Of a stretch of DNA of 64,000 nucleotides, positions 1 through 9,476 are shown piece after piece. Origin of the DNA: Providencia sp. Lineage in GTDB: Bacteria; Pseudomonadota; Gammaproteobacteria; Enterobacterales; Enterobacteriaceae. The position numbers and the translations under genes are program-made. The notes beneath the pieces were generated by a model. It was not told the DNA's origin. It worked only from the letters and a program-made list of their open reading frames with translations, and ran no database searches. Position 1 is the first letter of the stretch, and each line of letters begins with the position of its first letter. The stretch covers positions 82,399-146,398 of the forward strand of contig NZ_DOEH01000018.1 in the NCBI RefSeq assembly GCF_003533305.1, written 5' to 3'.

Positions 1-69
1 GTTGCCTACATGCAACTCGAATGGCTTTTAATGTAATAGGTAGCCTGCAAAAATTAACAAGGTAATCAA

Positions 70-2118
70 TTAGAAGGTGAAATTCACGTTCGCCCAATAA
101 CGGCGACCATCTTCTACATCCCAGTTGCCGCCATTTTTATCAATTTTAGGCCCTTTTTCATTACCGATATTTAATACTGCTAAATTTAGCTTAGTATTTT
201 TCAGTAATTGATAAGTGGCTCCGACATCCATGGTGGTATAGCCACTACGGTAGCGTGGTGCTGTGTAGCCATTACGCTGGGAGGCCCAAACTTGTTTACC
301 TTCATAGTGTGCACGGGTATATAAAGTGAGGTCTTCGCTATAATTCCAATCTAACTTAGCATTTGCCAGATGCTTTGGCGTTTTATCCAATGCATAGCCT
401 TTGAGTGATTGACCACTACTTAGCTTTTCATCATCACTTTTACGCTCTGAATCAGTATAGGTGTAATTTAAACTCAATTTCCAATCTTGGGCTAGAGGAA
501 TTCCTGTTGCGACCTCAACCCCTTTGATATTGGCTTTACCGACGTTGTCATAGGTATATAAGTTTAGATTGGTAATAGGGTCTGCGTCGCCAGTATAGTA
601 GCTAGTTAATTTGTTTTTAAAATCGGTATTAAAGAAAGTTAAGCTAGCATCAAAACCGGATTCATGGTTATAGGCAATACTGATTTCTTCACTGAGGCTT
701 TTTTCTGGTTTTAAATCAGGATTACCGTAGATAATCCCATTACCGCCCTCAGTTGAGGTACCGTAACCTGAACTGACTTCACGCAAGGTTGGTGCACGGA
801 AAGCTTGTGATACACCGCCTTTAATGGTGATTTCATCAGTTAAATAATAAACTGCATAGCCTCTCGGGTTCCAGTGATTACCATAAGTCTCATGGTGATC
901 TAAACGTAGACCACCCGTTAAAATAAGGTCATCTGTTGCTGTAAACTCATTTTCAACAAATAATGCATATTGTTCAGCGCTAAGTTTTGCATTTTCTGTG
1001 GTTGTTTTACCTGTGGAAGAGCTATCTTTCAATTTAGCGTGTTGGAATTGCCCCCCTACAGAGAGAATATTGTCAGGTAGAAAGGCAACCACTTTCCCAT
1101 CAACTACAGTATTGGTAATTTCAGGAACGCGAGGCTCATAACTATAAACTAATGGGCTTGTTTTGGTTTCTTGTCTTTCAGATTTAGTTGAGCGCTTTGT
1201 TTGTTCTTGATAAACGCTCAACTCAGTGTTGAATGAATCCCAATCACCTTTATATGTTAGTGCTAAATGGTTTCGATCATTATGAAGTTCTGTTTTGGTA
1301 TTGGCTTTTTTGGAGGTACCACGAATTTCATATTCAGCGAGAGATTTACCCGGCGTTGAAGTTCTTTCTTGAGTGGTTCTGCCTGCTTCAAATAAGAAAG
1401 TTTGGTTATCCCAAGGGGTAAAGGTTAGTTTTGCCGTTAAGCTTTTATTATCCTTTTTATTATGCCCTTCTGTAATCTTATCTTCTTGGCGATAATCGCC
1501 ACCGCCATATAATTGCAAACCTAATTTATCTTGCATTAATGGTCCAGATAGATAGAAATTACCATCTGTTGAGTTACCGCTATCACTGTTTTCTTGCACA
1601 ATAGCGCCAGTCGATAGACTGCCGTGCCACTCATTAGTGACTTTCTTGGTGATGATATTGATAACGCCGCCCATGGCATCAGAACCATACAGGGAAGACA
1701 TAGGACCACGGATCACTTCAATACGTTCAATTGCTTCAACAGGCGGCATAAAGCCTGCTTCAAAACCACCGCTGCCATTCGGGCGAGATTCACGGCTATT
1801 TTGACGACGACCATCCACGAGTATTAAGGTGTATTCGCCGGGCAAGCCACGAATATTAATATCTTGTTTATTGGCTGCACCTACAATACTGACACCTTCA
1901 ACATCTTTAACCGCATCGGCTAAATCGCGTACCGGTTTGTTTTGTAATTGTTCAGCAGTAATTACAGTCACACTCGCAGGGGCATCACGTAATTGCTGTG
2001 AATAGCCCGATGCACTGACGACCATGGTATCTGAGTTTTCTGCGGCAGTAGCGCTAAAAGAAGAGAGTGCCGTGCAAACACCTGCGGCAAGAAGCGTGTA
2101 GTGGTATGGCTTAGACAT
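70..2118 (-). CDS. TonB-dependent outer-membrane siderophore receptor (CirA/IrgA-like)
   Basis: A 682-residue outer-membrane receptor that should import an iron-siderophore (catecholate type, judged only by resemblance to the CirA/IrgA group) using TonB energy. A signal peptide ends near A26. It is followed by a TonB box (D30-T-M-V-V-S). The plug domain spans about residues 40-155, with the conserved stretches DVEGVSI, NIRGLPGEYTLILVDG and IERIEVIRGPMSSLYG. The rest is a beta-barrel ending in aromatic F682, the usual signal for outer-membrane insertion. The length is normal for the family and the frame is intact. A Fur-box-like sequence at 2162-2180 lies just upstream, so iron repression is likely. 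The divergent RND efflux genes start 271 bp away. The exact ligand cannot be read from sequence. Confidence 0.9.
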   Translation of the reverse strand: MSKPYHYTLLAAGVCTALSSFSATAAENSDTMVVSASGYSQQLRDAPASVTVITAEQLQNKPVRDLADAVKDVEGVSIVGAANKQDINIRGLPGEYTLILVDGRRQNSRESRPNGSGGFEAGFMPPVEAIERIEVIRGPMSSLYGSDAMGGVINIITKKVTNEWHGSLSTGAIVQENSDSGNSTDGNFYLSGPLMQDKLGLQLYGGGDYRQEDKITEGHNKKDNKSLTAKLTFTPWDNQTFLFEAGRTTQERTSTPGKSLAEYEIRGTSKKANTKTELHNDRNHLALTYKGDWDSFNTELSVYQEQTKRSTKSERQETKTSPLVYSYEPRVPEITNTVVDGKVVAFLPDNILSVGGQFQHAKLKDSSSTGKTTTENAKLSAEQYALFVENEFTATDDLILTGGLRLDHHETYGNHWNPRGYAVYYLTDEITIKGGVSQAFRAPTLREVSSGYGTSTEGGNGIIYGNPDLKPEKSLSEEISIAYNHESGFDASLTFFNTDFKNKLTSYYTGDADPITNLNLYTYDNVGKANIKGVEVATGIPLAQDWKLSLNYTYTDSERKSDDEKLSSGQSLKGYALDKTPKHLANAKLDWNYSEDLTLYTRAHYEGKQVWASQRNGYTAPRYRSGYTTMDVGATYQLLKNTKLNLAVLNIGNEKGPKIDKNGGNWDVEDGRRYWANVNFTF

Positions 2119-2161
2119 AATTATTCCTAGACCCCGGTAAATTGAAACAATAAATATAAAT

Positions 2162-2180
2162 GATAATAATAATCATATTC
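2162..2180 (-). promoter_or_regulatory. Fur box upstream of TonB receptor
   Basis: The 19-bp sequence gataataataatcatattc matches the classical Fur consensus GATAATGATAATCATTATC at 16 of 19 positions. It lies 44 bp before the receptor start codon, where Fur would block transcription when iron is plentiful. It is also about 210 bp upstream of the divergent RND genes and could affect them, but that is speculative. Confidence 0.75.
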
Positions 2181-2389
2181 TTTATCGATAATACCATTGA
2201 AGTAAGTAAGAAATAAATAATTGCCTAACTAATTTATGGTCAGGATTTGATCTCAGACATAAAAATGCATCTAGCTTTGTGAAGCGTGCCAACCTTAATG
2301 GAAAATTAAGGTTTAACTTTGGTTTATGGAGTTTCCCACAATGTGAACTTACATTAGCTCTGCTATCTACTCGGGGAACTTAAAGGCTA

Positions 2390-3481
2390 ATGAGAAGTAT
2401 ATTTTTGATGATCGCAGGATTATTGATGTTAATCGCACCCACACTGGCGTGCGCAGAGGCGATGCGCTTAAGTGTGACTAATCCACAACAAACTATGGCG
2501 GTTGATGTTGTCAACATTCCGGGAAAGTTTGTGGCTAAAAATGAGGTTTCTATCGGATCGCCATTACAGCAACAAAGGGTGACGGCGGTTTTTGTTGAAG
2601 AAGGTGAATGGGTTGAGAAAGGGCAATTACTCGCTACGCTTGAATCACCACTTCAAAGTGCGGCGGTGAAGCAATTACAAGCGGAAACAGAGAAAGCAAC
2701 CGCTTACATTAAGCAGCAACAAGCTCTAACGGCACAGTCACAAAAAGAGTTACAGCGCCTTATGCCACTGGCTAAAACAGGGGTAATTTCCGCGAATGAA
2801 TTCGGTAAAGCGAAATCAGAAGCGCTATCACAGCAAGCCTTGCTCGAGGCGAGTCGGGCTGAGTTGCGTCAACTACAAGCACAATTAACGCGTGAACAGA
2901 GCCAAGAAGATAAATCAAAGATTATCGCCCCCGTTTCAGGGGTGATCAGTGAGCGTTACGCGATGAACGGCACGCTATCTGATAATGCGTTGCTGTTTAA
3001 ATTAATTGAAAATAATGAAATTGAATTTGAAGCCGCCGCTCATTCATCGGAATTAGCGCGAATTCGAGGTTCAAATCCCGTTGTTATTCAATTATCTGAA
3101 AATAAGCAACTTTTGGGTAAATTACGTTATTTATCGCCGAAAATAGCGTCATTAACACAATTAGGTAAAATGCGAGTCGCCTTGAACGAGGCGCCCAACG
3201 GTATCCGTATAGGGGAAATTGCGACGCTGGTTTACGCCAATTCACCCGAGGAACAACTTACTTTGCCATATAGCGCCATTAGAACGGAAACAAATGGTGA
3301 GCGTTTCGTTTTCACCGTGACCGAAGGGGTTGTGACAAAACAAAAGGTACAAACGGGGAAAATACAAAATGGCCGAGTGGAAATTCTCAGTCCTTTAGCG
3401 ACAAATTTAGACGTTGTAACTTATGCACAAGCGTTTTTGTCGCAGGATGACATTGTTATTGCAGTGAAGGATAGCCAATGA
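2390..3481 (+). CDS. RND efflux periplasmic adaptor (membrane fusion protein)
   Basis: A 363-residue periplasmic adaptor that would link the inner-membrane pump encoded next to an outer-membrane channel. An N-terminal signal peptide ends near LACAEA. A lipoyl-like half follows (VFVEEGEWVEKGQLLATLES). Next come a glutamine-rich alpha-helical hairpin at about residues 100-180 and the second lipoyl half (IIAPVSGVISERYAMNGTLSD). A beta-barrel and membrane-proximal domain close the protein. The stop overlaps the start of the permease gene by four bases (ATGA), which implies translational coupling. No outer-membrane factor gene is present nearby, so a TolC-like channel is probably borrowed. Substrate unknown. 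Confidence 0.88.
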   Translation: MRSIFLMIAGLLMLIAPTLACAEAMRLSVTNPQQTMAVDVVNIPGKFVAKNEVSIGSPLQQQRVTAVFVEEGEWVEKGQLLATLESPLQSAAVKQLQAETEKATAYIKQQQALTAQSQKELQRLMPLAKTGVISANEFGKAKSEALSQQALLEASRAELRQLQAQLTREQSQEDKSKIIAPVSGVISERYAMNGTLSDNALLFKLIENNEIEFEAAAHSSELARIRGSNPVVIQLSENKQLLGKLRYLSPKIASLTQLGKMRVALNEAPNGIRIGEIATLVYANSPEEQLTLPYSAIRTETNGERFVFTVTEGVVTKQKVQTGKIQNGRVEILSPLATNLDVVTYAQAFLSQDDIVIAVKDSQ

Positions 3482-6400
3482 AATTACAGTTATCATCTTG
3501 GGCCATCACCAGACCCATTCCTACTATTGTGATTTTTTTGGTGTTAACGATTGCCGGAATATTTTCATTCAATACCTTACCGGTGACGGCGAATCCGGTA
3601 ATTACTTTTCCGATTGTTACTGTGACGGTGACGCAAGATGGTTCATCGCCAACGGAGCTAGAAAATGCAGTCACCAAGCGAGTTGAACGTGCGGTATCGG
3701 GTATTCCGGGTATTCGCCACATTTCATCATCAATAACCGAGGGGTCATCATCAACAACCATTGAGTTTAACCTTAACGTGAACGCTCATGTGGCGACTAA
3801 TGATGTGCGCGAGCAGATAGGACAAATTAGAGCAGAGCTGCCTCAAACAATTGATGAGCCGCTTATCAACCGAATTGATGTGGAAGGTGGTGCAATTTTA
3901 CGTTATGCGGTTTCTTCTGATACCGAATCTATCGCTGATTTATCATGGTTCGTGGATGACACCGTCAGTAAGCAGCTAGTGGCGGTACCGGGTGTGCAGA
4001 AAGTGAGTCGATTAGGCGGCGTTGAGCGCGTTATTCGTGTCGAACCGGATGCTCAAAAATTGGCTGCAATGCAGATATCAATCGCGACTATTAATGAATT
4101 ACTGCGCAATGTACATCAAAATTCCGCAGGAGGTAGTACTAAATACAATACCTTACAGCACACAATCCGTGTTCTGGGTGAAAAGCATGCGGTGGATGAT
4201 ATCGCCAATGTGATGTTACCGATGGATAACCAACAATCTGTCAAATTAGGTGAAATTGCAAATGTGTACGATGGCTATAAAAATGTGAAATCCATTTCAC
4301 AGTTTGATGGTGAAGAGGTGGTGGGATTTGCGGTTTTTAGAGCGAAAGGTTCCAGTGATACGCAAGTGGCTGAAGGGGTAAAACAGGCGCTTGCCAAACT
4401 GCAAGCGGCGAATCCCGCGGTCAAAATTAGCTTAATTTCATCGACCGTCAAATATACCGAATCAAGTTTTAATTTAACCATTCAAACCTTATTAGAAGGG
4501 GCATTTTTAACCGTTGTTATCGTTTTCTTTTTCTTAAAAAGTTGGCGAGCAACGTTAGTAGCAGCGATTGCTTTACCATTGTCTATTTTGCCGACGTTCT
4601 TTATTTTGGCTCTGTTTGATTACAGCCTAAACAGCATTACATTACTGGCATTGACCTTGGTGATTGGTATTTTAGTCGATGATGCCATTGTTGAAATTGA
4701 AAATATTCAAAAATATATTGAGCGCGGAGAGCGCCCTTATCTGGCGTCACTAAAAGCCTCTGATGCGATAGGATTTGCGATTGTTGCCATTACATTGACG
4801 ATTGTGGCCGTCTTTTTACCAGTGAGCTTTATTGGTGGTTTTGTGGGGCAATATTTTGTGCCCTTTGGTGTCACGGTTTCTGCGGCAGTATTATCATCAT
4901 TATTGGTTGCTCGCCTTGTGACACCGTTGATGGCAGCTTATGTTTTATTACCACAAAAACAGCAACATGAAGGGGTGAAGGTTGCCAATTGGATTGTGCG
5001 ATATACCCGATTTTTATCAGCAACCTTGAAACATCGTAAATTAGCTTTATCTGTTGCTGGGGTGTTTTTAATTGGTTCCGTTGGGATCACCAGCTTCTTA
5101 CCCGTTGGTTTTATGCCTGATGGTGATATTAGTGTAAGCCAGATAAATATAGAGTTATCGCCAGGCACACCTGTTGAGCAAACTCAGCAAAAAATTAATG
5201 AAATTGCTGAGAAATTAAAAGATAGGCCTGAAATTTTATCCGTTTATACCATTGCAGGCATAGCGGATGATTCAGAGGGTGTTGCTCAACACAAGGGGGA
5301 AATGATTTTAACTTTAACGGAGCCAAGTGAGCGTGAGTTATCACAAAAGCAATTTGAACAATCAGTGTCACCGTGGTTGAGCCAAAAAACTGATGCGCGT
5401 TATAGCTTTAGTAACAGTAATGGCAGCAAAGAGTTTTCGTTGGTATTTACCGGCACCGACCCTGAAGAGCTTGAAAAAGCGATTCAAGCATTGCGCAATG
5501 GGATAGCCAAAACTGCTGGATTTAAAAACGTGCAGGTGGTGAAACCGTTATTGCGTAAAGAGTTACTTGTTACGCCAAACTTGGTTGATTTAGGGCGAAC
5601 AGGGGTGAATGTGGACGATATTTCCACGACACTACGCATTGCTACGATGGGAGAAGCCAGTTCTCGCAGTGCCAAATTTAATCTACCGGATAGGCAATTA
5701 GCATTGCAGGTTATTCTTCCTCAAAATCAACAAAATGATATTGAGGTATTGAATAATTTATATGTGAAAAGCGCGGGGGAACAAAGTATTCCTATCAAAT
5801 CGGTGGCGAAAATTGACTCTAGTGATGGGCCTTCACAGATTGAGCGAATTAATCGCCAACGTAAAATGGTGATTGAAGCTAATTTAGAGGGTATTACTTT
5901 AGGGGAAGCTATTGAGAGTGTGATGCAATTACCTGAGTATCAACAATTACCCCATAGTGTTTCACAGGTCGAATACGGCGATATGGAATATATGACCGAT
6001 ATGTTTGAACGCTTTGGCACTACGATGGTATTAAGTATTTTGCTAGTTTTTGCCATCTTAATTGTGCTGTTTAAAGATTTTATGCAGCCGATTACGATTT
6101 TAGTGGCTCTGCCGTTTTCTATCGGTGGCGCGATTATCGCACTGGTTCTTTATGGTGCGATGATAGATTTACCCGTTATCATCGGTATTTTAATGCTTAT
6201 GGGGATTGTGACGAAAAACTCAATTTTGCTGGTGGAGTTTATCCTTGAAAAAGAGCGCTCAGGTCTTGATCGCGAAACGGCTATTTTAGAGGCAGGACAG
6301 GAACGTATTCGCCCGATAATTATGACCACGTTTGCGATGATTGCCGGTATGGTGCCGTTAGTGTTGACGACAGGGGCAGATGCTAGCTTTAGAGCGCCGA

Positions 6401-6564
6401 TGGCCATCGCGGTTATTGGTGGGCTGATTAGTTCCACGATATTGAGCTTACTTTTTGTTCCCGTAATTTACAGTTTAATGGATGATTTAAAACAAAAAAT
6501 ACTGCCTCTATTAGCCAAACTGACTTCCGTCACGCAAACTGATAGAGATGTTAAAGAGTGGTAA
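3478..6564 (+). CDS. RND (HAE1-type) efflux permease
   Basis: A 1028-residue proton-driven inner-membrane exporter of the RND superfamily with the usual twofold design: TM1, a large periplasmic loop, TM2-6, then TM7, a second loop and TM8-12. The proton-relay pair in TM4 is visible as D401-D402 in GILVDDAIVEIENI, and the TM10 lysine as K913 in GIVTKNSILLVEF. Length is typical for drug pumps (about 1030). It overlaps the adaptor gene by four bases and is followed by a clear terminator, giving a two-gene operon. It is related to AcrB/MexB-like drug pumps but is not AcrB itself. No local regulator gene is seen. The divergent iron receptor raises the possibility of siderophore or iron-linked export, which is only inference. 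Confidence 0.92.
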   Translation: MKLQLSSWAITRPIPTIVIFLVLTIAGIFSFNTLPVTANPVITFPIVTVTVTQDGSSPTELENAVTKRVERAVSGIPGIRHISSSITEGSSSTTIEFNLNVNAHVATNDVREQIGQIRAELPQTIDEPLINRIDVEGGAILRYAVSSDTESIADLSWFVDDTVSKQLVAVPGVQKVSRLGGVERVIRVEPDAQKLAAMQISIATINELLRNVHQNSAGGSTKYNTLQHTIRVLGEKHAVDDIANVMLPMDNQQSVKLGEIANVYDGYKNVKSISQFDGEEVVGFAVFRAKGSSDTQVAEGVKQALAKLQAANPAVKISLISSTVKYTESSFNLTIQTLLEGAFLTVVIVFFFLKSWRATLVAAIALPLSILPTFFILALFDYSLNSITLLALTLVIGILVDDAIVEIENIQKYIERGERPYLASLKASDAIGFAIVAITLTIVAVFLPVSFIGGFVGQYFVPFGVTVSAAVLSSLLVARLVTPLMAAYVLLPQKQQHEGVKVANWIVRYTRFLSATLKHRKLALSVAGVFLIGSVGITSFLPVGFMPDGDISVSQINIELSPGTPVEQTQQKINEIAEKLKDRPEILSVYTIAGIADDSEGVAQHKGEMILTLTEPSERELSQKQFEQSVSPWLSQKTDARYSFSNSNGSKEFSLVFTGTDPEELEKAIQALRNGIAKTAGFKNVQVVKPLLRKELLVTPNLVDLGRTGVNVDDISTTLRIATMGEASSRSAKFNLPDRQLALQVILPQNQQNDIEVLNNLYVKSAGEQSIPIKSVAKIDSSDGPSQIERINRQRKMVIEANLEGITLGEAIESVMQLPEYQQLPHSVSQVEYGDMEYMTDMFERFGTTMVLSILLVFAILIVLFKDFMQPITILVALPFSIGGAIIALVLYGAMIDLPVIIGILMLMGIVTKNSILLVEFILEKERSGLDRETAILEAGQERIRPIIMTTFAMIAGMVPLVLTTGADASFRAPMAIAVIGGLISSTILSLLFVPVIYSLMDDLKQKILPLLAKLTSVTQTDRDVKEW

Positions 6565-6598
6565 AAAGAGGCCAGTCATATAAATGGCTGGCTTTTTA
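6564..6598 (+). terminator. Rho-independent terminator after RND operon
   Basis: The stem gccagtcat/atggctggc (one G-U pair) at 6571-6592 is preceded by AAAAA and followed by CTTTTT. It ends the efflux operon immediately after its stop codon. Confidence 0.85.
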
Positions 6599-6628
6599 CT
6601 ATTGTTTTTTTATTGATTGGGAAGTAAA

Positions 6629-6665
6629 TTGACTTTTAGTCCACCTATAGACTATATTTGGTCTA
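6629..6665 (+). promoter_or_regulatory. Promoter and possible autorepression operator of the toxin-antitoxin pair
   Basis: A TTGACT -35 at 6629-6634 stands 18 bp before a TATATT -10 at 6653-6658. An inverted repeat TAGAC-8-GTCTA (6648-6652 and 6661-6665) brackets the -10. This is where antitoxin-toxin complexes usually bind to repress their own operon. The repeat is short, so the operator assignment is tentative. Confidence 0.5.
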
Positions 6666-6695
6666 GTTGCCTGAAAATGCATGTAGGAATTCTTA

Positions 6696-6923
6696 ATGAA
6701 AATTGAAACGATTAGTTATATTAAAAAACATGCCGCTGCACTTGAACTTTCTGAGCCAATTTTGGTTACTCAAAATGGTGTGCCAGCTTATGTCATTGAG
6801 TCATATGAAGATAGAAAAAAGAGAGATGATACTATTGCTTTACTTAAGCTCTTATCTATTTCAGAAAAAGATAGCAAAGAAGGAAAGCTCTACTCGCGTA
6901 GCCAGTTATTGGATAATCTGTAA
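6696..6923 (+). CDS. Type II antitoxin, Phd/YefM family
   Basis: A 75-residue protein with the Phd/YefM fold signature: an N-terminal part reading [16 protein letters not shown], then [17 protein letters not shown], which matches the conserved V-T-x-N-G-x-P segment that forms the DNA-binding dimer. The acidic, flexible C-terminal third (about residues 50-75) should wrap the toxin. The gene starts seven bases after an AGGA ribosome site and lies 14 bp upstream of the toxin gene, so the two are one operon. It would neutralise the toxin and, with it, repress the promoter at 6629-6658. An out-of-frame ORF overlapping it is a shadow. Confidence 0.85.
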   Translation: MKIETISYIKKHAAALELSEPILVTQNGVPAYVIESYEDRKKRDDTIALLKLLSISEKDSKEGKLYSRSQLLDNL

Positions 6924-6937
6924 ATTGGAGCTGTAGG

Positions 6938-7246
6938 ATGATAATTAATTTTAAGTACACGGAAACATTTTTAAGTATTATAAAAGACCAAGGATTGGAT
7001 AAAAAATTAGTTAATACTATTCTTGATAGGTTTGAACGGCATCTGAATTCTTTTCCTGAATGTTGTGGAGTACATGTATATTTACAGGAAATAGGTGTAA
7101 CTAAATATAGGGGATATATATCGCCTGAAAATTACACTCTTCTTTATTCCTATGAAAACAAAGGCAATGTTGTTACTGTTCATGCTATTTTGCATCAACG
7201 ACAAGATATACAAAAGCTATTATTTAATCGTATCATTGAACGCTAA
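6938..7246 (+). CDS. Type II toxin, RelE/ParE superfamily
   Basis: A 102-residue basic protein beginning MIINFKYTETF, with an N-terminal helix pair (about residues 14-40) and a C-terminal beta-sheet (YRGYISPENYTLLYSYE, then VVTVHAILHQRQDI). This layout fits the RelE/ParE fold. The C-terminal histidine-rich HAILHQRQD element is typical of this superfamily. The sequence alone does not tell whether it cleaves mRNA on the ribosome (RelE) or inhibits gyrase (ParE). A GGAG site lies seven bases before the ATG. It immediately follows the Phd-type antitoxin gene. No terminator is evident after it. Confidence 0.8.
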   Translation: MIINFKYTETFLSIIKDQGLDKKLVNTILDRFERHLNSFPECCGVHVYLQEIGVTKYRGYISPENYTLLYSYENKGNVVTVHAILHQRQDIQKLLFNRIIER

Positions 7247-7469
7247 ATTTAGATTATTAGTGATTTCTATATGTACCATGTGAACTTTTTATTCCCTAGA
7301 AATTATTTCTGTAGCACTAATCTATTAGTTAAATTTACTGCAATTAATAATGTTTAAGTTAAATTAATAATAATCAATCATATTAATGAAAAATTGCTAC
7401 ATTAGAGGCAAAACAAAAATTTCAAAACTAGTATTATTGACATTTTTAATTCATTAATCTAGTTTCAAG

Positions 7470-8684
7470 GTGTCCAAATCAGTATTGATGAGTAAGGCAC
7501 CTTTCATCATGAATACATCCCCAACTCGCTCACAATGGCCGCTATTACGCCTTGCCACGTCTATGTTTTTTTCGTATATGACGGTTGGCCTTCCCTTAGC
7601 TGTTATTCCACTGTTTATCTATCAAGAACTTGGCTATAACGATATTTGGGTGGGTGTCGTGGTCGGTATTCAATTCTTAGCCACGGTACTGACTCGGGGT
7701 TATGCGGGGCGCTTAGCTGATCAACAAGGTGCCAAAAGAACCACATTACAGGGCATGTTAGCTTGTGGTTTATCTGGTCTGTTTTGTTTGCTCGCAGTTA
7801 TTTTACCCCTTGGGCCAGCCTGCCAAATTTCACTCTTGATTATGGGGCGCTTAGTGTTGGGTTTAGGGGAAAGTCAATTATTGACAGGGAATTTAACGTG
7901 GGGAATGCGGCTTGCGGGCGCTGAACACGCAGGAAAAGTAATGTCTTGGAATGGAATGGCTATTTATGGCTCTCTTGCTGTCGGGGCACCATTAGGGTTG
8001 ATGATTTATCAACATCTTGGCTTTGCAGCACTTGGTGGTGTCATTATGTTGCTACCTTGTATTTCATTACTGATAAGCGGCACGGTAAAAGCAGTTTTAC
8101 CTTTGCAAGGGCGTTGGGTGTCGTTTTGGTCTATCTTGCGCAAAATTTGGAAAATGGGCGCTATATTGGCGCTACAAGGCATTGGCTTTGCTGTGATCAG
8201 TACTTTTATCTCACTCTATTTTGCATCTAATCAATGGGGAAATGCAGGGCTAGCCCTCACAGCATTTGGTTGCGCGTTTGTTTTGGTACGTATCTTTTTT
8301 GGCGGTTTACCCGATAAATTCAACGGTTATCGAATTGCGCAGATTTCTTTATCAATCGAGTGTGTTGGGTTAGTAGTGCTTGGTTTTGCGCCTGAATTTA
8401 GCGTGGCACTAGTGGGTGCGGCACTGACGGGGATGGGATGTTCACTTATCTATCCTGCAATTGGTAAGGAAGTTGTGAAAACTGTTGAGCCTCAAATGCG
8501 AGGTACGGCACTAGGTGGATATTCCGCTTTTCAAGATATTGCCTATGGGATAACTGGCCCACTCGCGGGTATGACGGTGGCTTATATTCATTATCGAGGT
8601 ATCTATTTAGCGGCGGCAGTTGCGGTTTTATTGGCTATCGTGATGACTTCTATTTTTATAGGTCGTTCGAGCTATCGTCATTAG
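7470..8684 (+). CDS. MFS transporter, YhhS/YfcJ-like
   Basis: A 404-residue inner-membrane protein with twelve predicted helices, an MFS exporter resembling E. coli YhhS and YfcJ. The signature region reads [13 protein letters not shown], then [14 protein letters not shown] and a loop 2-3 motif [14 protein letters not shown]. Substrate unknown; relatives are linked to drug or arabinose efflux. The start is uncertain: GTG at 7470, ATG at 7488 and ATG at 7509 all lie before the first helix, and none has a convincing ribosome site. The SemiSWEET gene follows after 19 bp and is probably cotranscribed. Confidence 0.82.
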   Translation: MSKSVLMSKAPFIMNTSPTRSQWPLLRLATSMFFSYMTVGLPLAVIPLFIYQELGYNDIWVGVVVGIQFLATVLTRGYAGRLADQQGAKRTTLQGMLACGLSGLFCLLAVILPLGPACQISLLIMGRLVLGLGESQLLTGNLTWGMRLAGAEHAGKVMSWNGMAIYGSLAVGAPLGLMIYQHLGFAALGGVIMLLPCISLLISGTVKAVLPLQGRWVSFWSILRKIWKMGAILALQGIGFAVISTFISLYFASNQWGNAGLALTAFGCAFVLVRIFFGGLPDKFNGYRIAQISLSIECVGLVVLGFAPEFSVALVGAALTGMGCSLIYPAIGKEVVKTVEPQMRGTALGGYSAFQDIAYGITGPLAGMTVAYIHYRGIYLAAAVAVLLAIVMTSIFIGRSSYRH

Positions 8685-8703
8685 TTTATTGAGGAGATAA
8701 AAA

Positions 8704-8967
8704 TTGTCATCAGAAAATATGCCAAAATATATCAGTTATCTTGGATGGGCTGCGACCTTGACTGCATTTAGTATGTATGTGGCCTATATTCCACAAATTC
8801 TAGGGAATCTTGAGGGAAATAAAACCCATCCAATGCAAGCGGCGGTTGCTTCACTTAACTGTGCTCTATGGCTCTGGTATGGAATAAAGTTAAAGAATAA
8901 GCCAATTACCTTCGCGAATGTTCCTGGGGTTATATTTGGACTGATTGCATTTATTACTGCGTTATGA
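8704..8967 (+). CDS. SemiSWEET-family sugar transporter
   Basis: An 87-residue membrane protein with three helices and the PQ-loop signature YIPQI in the first helix. This is the build of bacterial SemiSWEETs, which dimerise to move sugars across the inner membrane in both directions. A second hallmark is SLNCALWLWYGI, with a conserved asparagine and tryptophans. The start is TTG at 8704: a strong GAGGAG at 8693-8698 is properly spaced for it, whereas the in-frame ATG at 8719 would be too far away. It follows the MFS gene by 19 bp and ends before a hairpin at 8971-8998. The sugar is not deducible. Confidence 0.85.
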   Translation: MSSENMPKYISYLGWAATLTAFSMYVAYIPQILGNLEGNKTHPMQAAVASLNCALWLWYGIKLKNKPITFANVPGVIFGLIAFITAL

Positions 8968-8970
8968 ATT

Positions 8971-8998
8971 CATTGACTGTATACAGATGCAGTCAATG
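8971..8998 (+). terminator. Hairpin after SemiSWEET gene, probable terminator
   Basis: A perfect 9-bp inverted repeat, cattgactg and cagtcaatg, with a 10-nt loop lies three bases after the stop codon. The following tract is only moderately T-rich (atctacgttt), so termination may be partial. Confidence 0.5.
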
Positions 8999-9476
8999 AT
9001 CTACGTTTATAATTATTCATTTCGACTATGTTTTAATATATCTTTGGATATTTAGTCAAATAATGATGTGAAAAATGAGTCCATAGTTTTTTATATTATG
9101 AAATCATTTACTCGTAAATTGAATTTCATCATCTAATCATATTAAGATGTGCTCTATAAAGCCATTAACTTTAAGTGTATTCAATTACACTTATTATCAT
9201 TATGGTATAGTTAATATCATATTTAGATATAGCCTTCATTTTATTTAACATTGACCTTACATTGATGATTTAACTCTATGTTATTTATATATATTAATTT
9301 GAGTTGCTAAGTTATTAGATAAGTTCAGTAGCTGATAAAACTGATATAAAAGATATCATATTATTGTTCTATTCTATTTTTATGTTATTTAAAAACAGTT
9401 CCCTATTGCTTTATGGCAGAGAGTTCGTAAATATAACAGATAGAATGAATAATTAATTTCGACGTTGAGAGTTATT
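8999..9476. other. AT-rich intergenic region before emrA
   Basis: About 480 bp with no credible ORF. It is strongly AT-rich, with many short runs such as attatcattatgg and ttatttatatatatt, and should hold the emrAB promoter. No specific operator is recognised. The composition would suit H-NS-type silencing, but that is inference. Confidence 0.5.

Noticed and set aside
1..69. Sequence atgcaactcgaat near the left edge, like an ERIC end
   Set aside because: Only about a dozen bases match and the rest is off the window, so it cannot be called.
7361..7390. Fur-like aataataatcaatcat upstream of the MFS gene
   Set aside because: Too many mismatches to the consensus in an AT-rich background.
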